DNA of 64,000 nucleotides from Porodaedalea pini (taxonomy: Eukaryota > Basidiomycota > Agaricomycetes > Hymenochaetales > Hymenochaetaceae). Of this stretch, positions 57,612-64,000 are shown in pieces. The stretch is from positions 434,001 to 498,000 of the forward strand of contig NBAY01000006.1 in NCBI GenBank assembly GCA_002794775.1, written 5' to 3'. The notes under the pieces are model-generated. The model was not told the DNA's origin and did no database searches. It worked only from the letters and a program-made list of their open reading frames with translations. A program made the translations under genes and the position numbers. Each line of letters begins with the position of its first letter. The first letter of the stretch is position 1.

Positions 57612-58691
57612 ATGACGTCCTCCGAACTGCCAAAAATCCACCCTATATCTCAAGCCGGGTTCGGTGAAGGAAAAAGCGAGTCATACGATGCGTATGAGAA
57701 ATCCTCTCTCAATAATAATAGTGCATGTGACTTACTGAATTAATGCATTAGAGCTCGTACATCCTACGCACCTGAAGCGCTTACCTATATCCGAAAGGCA
57801 TTGCTCGGAAAGGATGAGTTAAGAATTGTCGAGTGAGTGGAATTTAGAAAGCGCAGAAAGGTGTTGTCTGATGACTCAAACATAGAGTCGGATGCGGCAG
57901 CGGAATTCTCACCCGAGCGTTGCTAGCTCATCCTGAGTGGAACAAGGACATCGCAGAGATGAAGTGCATTGATCCTAATGGGGCAATGCGCTCCGTGTTT
58001 TCGAAGCTGGTGAATGACCCCAGAGTCAGTCTTTCGGACGGTACATTCGAGGCAACCGGAGTGCCAGATAATTGGGCGGATTTCATTGTCGCAGCGTCGG
58101 TGAGTTGCTTCCTAGATGCGGTCTTCTGTATTGAAACCTGAGCTTCTCCGACAAGGCATTCCATTGGTGCTTGCATCTTGAAGACGCGATGAATGAGTTC
58201 TTGCGAATCCTCAAGCCTGATGGGGTCGTTTGTTTCCTTTGGAACCCAGATGACGGGTAAGGATATTCACGCGTCCCGATGTTCAACAACGACACTAATT
58301 TGCCCGCAGAGCCAAGGCTGCCTGGCTTCAGCAGATCCGTGACCTTTGCATGCCAAAGCTAGAAGGCACTGCGAGCGGCACAGCGGAATTCGATCGCTGG
58401 CGCCAAATTTTTGATTTGCCTGTGTACAAAGAGAACTTCATGGCACCCGAAGAGACGACCATCACTTATACCGAGCCTGGGACTCTCGAGAACGTCATCG
58501 CACGCTTTATGACTTGGAGCAGGATAGCACTACTTCCAGACGAAGAGAAAGAAGCTCTCAAGGAGGACATCAAGGCCATAGTGAAACGCGGTGATGGATT
58601 AGTCTGGCTGGACGAGAAACAAGGTATCTTTGAGATACCATTTGCGTGTCCAATTGTGCTTTTCCGGCGAGTACCGAGACCAGAAATTTAA
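57612..58691 (+). CDS. Class I SAM-dependent methyltransferase (methyltransferase type 11)
   Basis: Five exons, 57612..57691, 57752..57832, 57886..58099, 58156..58256 and 58310..58691, give 858 nt (285 residues). Motif I EVGCGSGILTRALL, motif II-like CIDPNGAMRSV, and the SAFHWCLHLEDAMNEFLRIL and LKPDGVVCFLWNPDDG blocks resemble fungal homologues of trans-aconitate/ubiquinone-type methyltransferases. The substrate is unknown. An alternative in-frame start at 57,585 would add nine residues. Confidence 0.92.
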
Positions 58692-59074
58692 ACGACGAAG
58701 TAAATGACGCATCAGGTCAGCTAATGCCAGTGTAGTATGTGTCCGAATATTCACCTTTCATCGTTTCGCAGAAGCCTGGCAAGTTGAAGAAATGCTTTAT
58801 AACTTGAACCAGTTCAGTAGGTCACCGGATTCTATGCGGTATCGAAGGGGGCTAGAGTCTTCACTGTAGTATAGAATATGGAATAGACGTAAAGAAATGA
58901 ACAAGTAAGTTCTGTAGTTTTGTACCACTGAGAAGAGTCCGTGAAAGCTTGAGTCAAAGGAGCTGACAAGGTCAAGGCGCTGAATATGGCCAATGCGCGG
59001 ACCAAAGCGCGCATCTGCTTCGGCAGCTTCGCGCTGTCCTCTTCGACTCCTTCGACATCGTCAGTGTGCTCGTT
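58692..59074. other. Intergenic region upstream of the sphingoid-base kinase
   Basis: Holds the kinase promoter. On the minus strand, a 60-codon ATG ORF (58,832-59,014) begins with a strong signal-peptide-like segment (MRALVRALAIFSALTLSAPL). I cannot support it as a gene. Confidence 0.4.
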
Positions 59075-61305
59075 ATGCCAGATAACGCCGAAGAAATGGC
59101 CTTAAGAGAGATTCGTGTCCTCGTAGATAGCAAGCCTGCGAGTCTGAGCTTGACGACTGAAGGAGAAGTTCGGAGTTCATCTTCCTCGCGTACGTGTCAT
59201 TCTCAGTTGTGACGCGTCGGATTCGTCTTATAAGCGCGTCTTCGTACCTAGATCGAGCTCCTCTGCAAACGACGCCGGTCTATAACGTGTTGTGGGCGGA
59301 GACTAAGGGGAATGACTTGGAATTATCGTTCATCAAGCGAAGAAAGAGTGGTAAACAGTCTGTGCTGACTCGCGCGTCCTGGAAAATTGAAGGCTCGGAC
59401 AAGGCAGCGGCAGAGGGATGGTGTGAAGCAGTTATGGCCGCAGCATACAGCGGTATGTCACCAATACGTATTCATCTTAGAAGCAGCCAGTTCAAGTTTT
59501 TCTAGGCATCAGGCCTAAGCGTCGTTTGAGAATATTCGTCAACCCTCACGGCGGTCCGGTACGTTACAATGAATCCTGTTTGCGCGCAGAATCCTAAGCC
59601 TCCGTCAACAAAGGGGAAGGCAAGGCAGATATACAGAAAGACTGTAGAGCCCATCTTTCAGGCCGCTCGATGTTCTTTCGAAACGACCTGTATGTTGCAC
59701 GCGTTTCCCACTGTATCGAAACTGAGCAGATACGCATAACAAGTCACAGAGCGTTCGAAGCACGCATCGGACCTTGCCAAAAACCTTTCCTTTGACTTCG
59801 ATGCGTTGGTCTTACTGTCCGGAGACGGTCTCCTGCACGAAGTATACAACGGCTTTGTGGAACACGAAGACCCCTTGAAAGCGTTTGCTATGCCTGTTGC
59901 GCCTATTCCGACCGGCTCCGCAAACGGAATGGCGCTAAATCTCTTGGGGATAAAGGTTAGATATAAATAATCATACACATATCTCCCTCAGCACTGACGT
60001 GACTTGCAGGATGGCTTCGACGTTGGTATCGCGTGTCTGAATGCGATAAAAGGTATACATTGCTTGCTCTTTTCGTTAATTTACTGAAATACGACTTGCA
60101 GGGAAACCGATGAAACAGGACATCTGCTCAGTGACGCTTGGTGACAGACGTGTCTTTTCGTATTTCTCAGTGGCTTTAGGTCTAATGGCCGACGTTGACC
60201 TTGGTAAGAATCTGTCTACATCCGTCCCCAACTTAAACATAATAATGCTGAAGTCATTGTCGGATTCAAGGCACGGAGCACCTAAGGTGGATGGGCGACC
60301 TTCGTTTTATGCTCGGGTTCATCCGCGACGGTCAGTTTTCATTTCTGTCAAGCTCTGCTTGGATTAATACTCCTGGCAATATTAAATTTCATGCATGATA
60401 GCCCTGAAGATGAAGCCGTGTCCGATCACACTTGAGATAAAGGCCGCCGAGTCGGACAAGGATCGGATGGTCGAGGAATTCCGCGCGCGTGGAGAGGCCC
60501 ATCAGCGTGCACAGCATGCGCAGGAGCTGGACACACACAAGCTCGAGGTCGGCGCCGACGCGCTGCCTGTGCTGAAGCACACAGAGGCTTCCGGCGAAGG
60601 TACTGATGGGGGCTGGGTTAAGTTCGACAAGCCACTCTTGTACTTCTAGTGGGTGGCTTTTCTGCGTGTCACACATCGACTTTTTTTTTTTGACTCGACA
60701 ATCCATGGATTCATTTAGTGCGGGAAGTTCGCCGTACGTAGCACGGTATGAGGATATTGTAACATACCTGGAGGACCACTCACTGACGGACTCGTTTGTC
60801 GTAGTGATCTCATGCAGTTCCCCGTTGCGCATGCATCAGATGGCCTGATTGATATCGTTGCGCAAGAACTTGTGAGCCGTCTCAATTCATACGTCGTATC
60901 ACTTCTTAACAAAATGCCAGACCTCACGGAGTGAACTCTTTAAATCCATTAACGGGCCGAGAAAGGCGTGCCCTTCTGGAACGACTCGGTACGTTTGTTC
61001 CCTTCAGACTCATTCATGTTAAGCTTCTTGTCATACTCACTCGTCCATCGACACAGCAACATTACTTTAAAGTCCACGCCTACCGCGTGACTCCGCACGC
61101 TCCCGACGGGAACCTCGCAATCGATGGCGAGCGTTACCCGCTGCAGCCGTTCACGGTCGAGTGCCACCGCGCGCTCGGCGCGCTGCTCTCGCCGACGGGA
61201 CACTACGCTGTGGAATTCGACGTGCCGCGACCGGTGCGGAGTGAGCGGGCGCAGGACGATGTTCCGAAGAAAAGCGGGCTGAGAAAGTTCCTTGCGTGCT
61301 GTTGA
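59075..61305 (+). CDS. LCB4: Sphingoid long-chain base kinase (LCB4/LCB5-like), with apparent frameshift
   Basis: Thirteen exons: 59075..59189, 59252..59452, 59506..59558, 59614..59689, 59744..59955, 60010..60052, 60102..60203, 60271..60330, 60402..60648, 60719..60745, 60805..60871, 60921..60988, 61057..61305; about 506 residues if one base is added. The diacylglycerol-kinase catalytic fold is clear: RIFVNPHGGPGKARQIY, the ATP-site loop LVLLSGDGLLHEVYNGF (near residue 173) and PIPTGSANGMALNLLG; later blocks include HLRWMGDLRFMLGFIRD and DLMQFPVAHASDGLIDI. The enzyme phosphorylates sphingosine/phytosphingosine. In exon 12 the frame breaks at the GGG of AACGGGCCGAG (60,951-60,961): one more base gives NGAEKGVPFWNDS and lets the last exon read correctly to its stop. 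It is either an assembly error or a real lesion. Confidence 0.92.
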
Positions 61306-61960
61306 ACACCCTAAGAGGGTTGTCTAGCCAAAGTTGAAGAGGTTTTGGACTAGTTCCGGACGGTCTTTATGTTTTCAAACTGCCGCTTTCTCCGTCTTAC
61401 TGCATTTAATACTTGAGCTTTATTTGGCTTTTTCTTTGGATTCTTCCTGTCGCTGCCTGCAGTCTTGTTCCATTCTCGTTTTGCCGTCTTATTGTAAATA
61501 TACCAATCTGTAGCCATATAATGTGAGACCTGCTATATGAGAATCTGTTGTGCTCAGCATCATCTGTTTGACGCCCGACCCATGCGTCCACAACCGGGTG
61601 CTTAGCGCCTTCTGCGTAGCTTGCGTACCATTCGTGCCGCTACTGATAGGAGACCCATCAAGGAGAAATGAGACTCATGCCTCGAGTCTCCCACAGGACT
61701 CGAGTCAGGTCGATGCCGGTTTCTAGAAGCTTAAAATGAGGATGCGATGATAGGGAAGGGGAACAATCTAAGCCAGTGGCCTTCTCTAGATGTTGATTCT
61801 GCGTTACCGCAAATAGAACGTTCTATGAGATCAAGGCGTTTGAAAGATGTGAAAATGAGTCGTGTATAGTGCTGCAATATCAAGTATAATCTTGTATGTG
61901 TACCGAAACGGAGCTCTTGCCTATGCAATGTCTCATGCAAGAAGGGAGAAGAAAGGGAAC
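61306..61960. other. Convergent 3' flanks of the kinase and the SAP-domain gene
   Basis: About 650 bp, no gene recognised. CTCGAGTC-type short inverted motifs near 61,680-61,705 could form a small stem. It should contain both 3' UTRs. Confidence 0.45.
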
Positions 61961-62951
61961 TCAATGCGCCTTCTCCGAACCCTTCTTCTTGCTCTTGCCT
62001 TGCGAAGGTGCAGCGATCCCAGCTACAACCCATGCGCCGAAGAGCAAGCCGAGTAAGGTATAGACACCGCGCCGCTCATCCGTATCTAGTGGGCGCGTCA
62101 GAGTCCTCCTCATCGCTAGCTCTTGCGTCGTCTCTGATGAAGATGGGGAAGCTGAGAAGACGTCGTGTGGGACGCCGAGGTCGTCGAGTACGTCACCAAG
62201 AACACCATCGAATTTCTTAGGCGCGGGCGTAGGTTCAGCAGAAGGAAGAGTATCGGTAGCAGGTGACATCGCGAAGGTCGGGCCGCCAGCGGGGTGCGTC
62301 TCTGCTCCTGCGGCTAGCATAATCTTTGCAGTAATTGGTTCAGAGGGAACTGCGGCTGCGGCTTGAGCCTTGACGGCAAAGGAGTCCCAGAAGTCCGGCA
62401 AGAAGGGCTGATGGAAATAGATAAAGCAGGAGACATAGAAGATATTAACGAGCAGATAAAAGGGTAGATGACTGTATTAGAGAAACGCACAATTTGGACA
62501 GGCGTCTCCGGCTGCGTCTGGGATACATCTGGAAGTTTGATGTCGAACGTCATAGGGGGCGCAGACGACCGCGGAATGGGACTCGGTGCGGCTTCTGCTC
62601 GAGAAGCGGAAGAACTAGATACGCTGCGCGCCTGCGACTGACTCGGCGTGGGTGCAGGCGTAGAGGGCGCTTCCGTGGCAGAACGCGCATCCGCCTGCTG
62701 AATACGCGAGATGAGCGTCCCTTTGGCGCCAGAACTACCACAATCGGATAGACGTAGGCGTTAACAATAAAATTCGAGGGCACGATGCACGAAGGAGAAG
62801 GAACGTACGCTGAGAGACCGCGGGTGCGAAGCTCAGTGCGGAGCTCTGCAACAGTCTTGTCGTCGTATGTCTTGGAAAGCAGAACGGTGCTGACGAACGT
62901 GCGCTGCGCATGCAAGGGGCGCAAGGACGTGCGTGCCGCAGTACGCAGCAT
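61961..62951 (-). CDS. AIM34-like SAP-domain mitochondrial membrane protein
   Basis: Three exons, complement(join(61961..62407, 62491..62734, 62809..62951)), give 834 nt (277 residues). The N-terminus (MLRTAARTSLRPLHAQRTFV) is a mitochondrial presequence. A SAP motif follows at ~32-65 (DDKTVAELRTELRTRGLSA, GAKGTLISRIQQ). The middle is Ser/Ala/Pro-rich, and one membrane span (VYTLLGLLFGAWVVAGIAA) lies near the Lys-rich C-terminus. Presequence, SAP and C-terminal span in this order resemble yeast Aim34, whose molecular function is unknown. Assignment rests on architecture. Confidence 0.75.
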
Positions 62952-63373
62952 GATGGATGTCGGGAAAGAACTGCAGCACTCTAAATGTAACGTCCAGGCC
63001 TTCAGTGAACGTTCACGGTGTCAAAAAAAATGGGAAAAGAGTCATCACGTGATAGAGCAACGTCCTGTCTACTGAATTGAATTTACTTGGACTAGTACTG
63101 CGAATTATTAGCTACGGTGACGGGCATCTAGCTGATCGGTGCAGGGCGGGCTCGACATCGAGCACATCGATTGCTATCGCAGAGCGTGGGCAGCGGGTAA
63201 GTGGGCTACGCGTTGCCCGTGAGCGCCGTCTCATCAGGTCGTCCTCGTGTGCAACTCGTGTTGGACATAGGTGGACTCCTATTCGAGTAACTGACTCCAT
63301 GCCCTTCGGCCACCTTGATCTTAATCTCTGAGTCGTCTTCCACGTACTTCTCGGCCTACGCACCCAGCTGGAC
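62952..63373. promoter_or_regulatory. Divergent intergenic region at the right end
   Basis: About 420 bp between the AIM34-like gene and the gene at the right edge, which start on opposite strands. It presumably contains both promoters; no individual motif can be supported. Confidence 0.4.
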
Positions 63374-64000
63374 ATGCTCCTCTCCCCCGCGTACGAGTCA
63401 CAATCTCACAGTATTTTAATCTTGCCGCTCACTCTTCTTAATATCCGCGGTCCCTCTCCAGGTCCACAGACGCCTCTCTCCCATCCGCAGGCAGCATCTG
63501 GTCGAAGCTCACAAAGAAAGGCGGTTCCAGTCGGGACAACGACAAGGCCCTCCAGCAGGCCCAAATGGCCCTCGCAAGGCAGCGCCTCGTCACCCTCGTC
63601 TTCGGCGACATGGAGACAGTCAGGATGGTCCGTCCCTCTTCTGCTTCACACCGTCAATGAATCCAGCTCTGACAATGCAGCTACACACAGCTTCCCAGTA
63701 CCTTCGCTGTGCGTTTATGCGTAGTAATATCGGCTTGACATTAAGCTCACTTTGACTGCAGGAACTCGAGGCGTTAGCTCGGGACTGGGTCAAACCGCCT
63801 CCAGACGCCAACTTTTCGCTCCGTATCCCCACTGAATATGCTTCATTCCAAGCTTCTGTATGCGTCTTTTGATCCCTCTTCGTCTATCTGGTCTCATGCA
63901 TTTCGCAGCGCTTCATCAGCGGCCCTTACATTTGGGTGCGTGCAGCTCGAAGTCCTCGAGTTAGCAGCAATACTCATTTTTTCTTGATTAGCTTACATCC
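63374..64000 (+). CDS. Unrecognised gene, 5' part only (runs off the window)
   Basis: Exons 63374..63410, 63491..63627, 63762..63857, 63909..63935 and the beginning of a fifth from 63,992 join in phase into about 100 residues. They contain SIWSKLTKKGGSS, ALQQAQMALARQRLVTLVFG, LEALARDWVKPPPDANFSLR and IPTEYASFQASRFISGPYIW. The codon pattern, consistent phases and standard GT-AG signals argue for a real gene. I do not recognise the family; the rest lies outside the window. Confidence 0.6.

Overview
The window is nuclear DNA from a filamentous basidiomycete, most likely an agaricomycete. Almost every gene is cut by many short introns (about 47-75 nt), and protein families typical of fungi are present: a cell-wall alpha-1,3-glucan synthase, a Ste11-type MAPKKK with SAM and Ras-association regions, a fungal methionine permease, and relics of the fungus-specific elongation factor 3. 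Species cannot be named from the sequence. Exon coordinates given here were derived by hand from splice signals, reading phase and family similarity; in most genes the phases close exactly.

Left arm (1-28.5 kb), gene dense: alpha-1,3-glucan synthase (minus), a 3.6-kb non-coding stretch, a MATE transporter (minus), a secreted arginase/agmatinase-family enzyme, a small coiled-coil protein, a Gfo/Idh/MocA oxidoreductase, histone H2B, tRNA m2,2G26 methyltransferase TRM1 (all plus), and the Ste11-type MAPKKK (minus).

Middle (about 29.9-43.2 kb), a transposon-filled island. An essentially full-length but mutated Ty3/gypsy chromovirus (30,124-36,370; two 425-bp LTRs; TSD TCCTC) sits in one arm of an inverted duplication whose other arm is at 42.15-43.13 kb. 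Between the arms lies an EF-3 pseudogene broken by three insertions: a solo LTR of a related family (TSD GTGCT), a 1.4-kb TG...CA element carrying an ORF (TSD CCATA), and a palindromic CACTA-like MITE (TSD ATA). The order of events can be read from the target-site duplications. CpG loss is conspicuous: all 20 differences between the two chromovirus LTRs are transitions at CG/TG/CA dinucleotides, which points to cytosine methylation and deamination. The chromovirus also has an 11-nt primer-binding site complementary to a segment of its own LTR about 33 nt after a TATA box, the arrangement expected for Tf1-type self-priming.

Right arm (44.4-64 kb), gene dense again: extended ATX1-like copper chaperone (plus), MUP1-like amino-acid permease (minus), nucleoporin NUP133 (plus), COA8-like cytochrome-oxidase assembly factor (minus), a PPIE/Cyp33-type RRM protein without a cyclophilin domain (plus), mitochondrial HTD2-like dehydratase (minus), a class I SAM methyltransferase (plus), a sphingoid-base kinase with an apparent one-base frameshift (plus), an AIM34-like SAP-domain mitochondrial protein (minus), and the start of an unrecognised gene running off the right edge. 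Several neighbours are divergent pairs with very short shared promoters (85-163 bp). Genes are otherwise independent housekeeping or membrane functions; there is no sign of a metabolic cluster or CRISPR, and no RNA gene was recognised.
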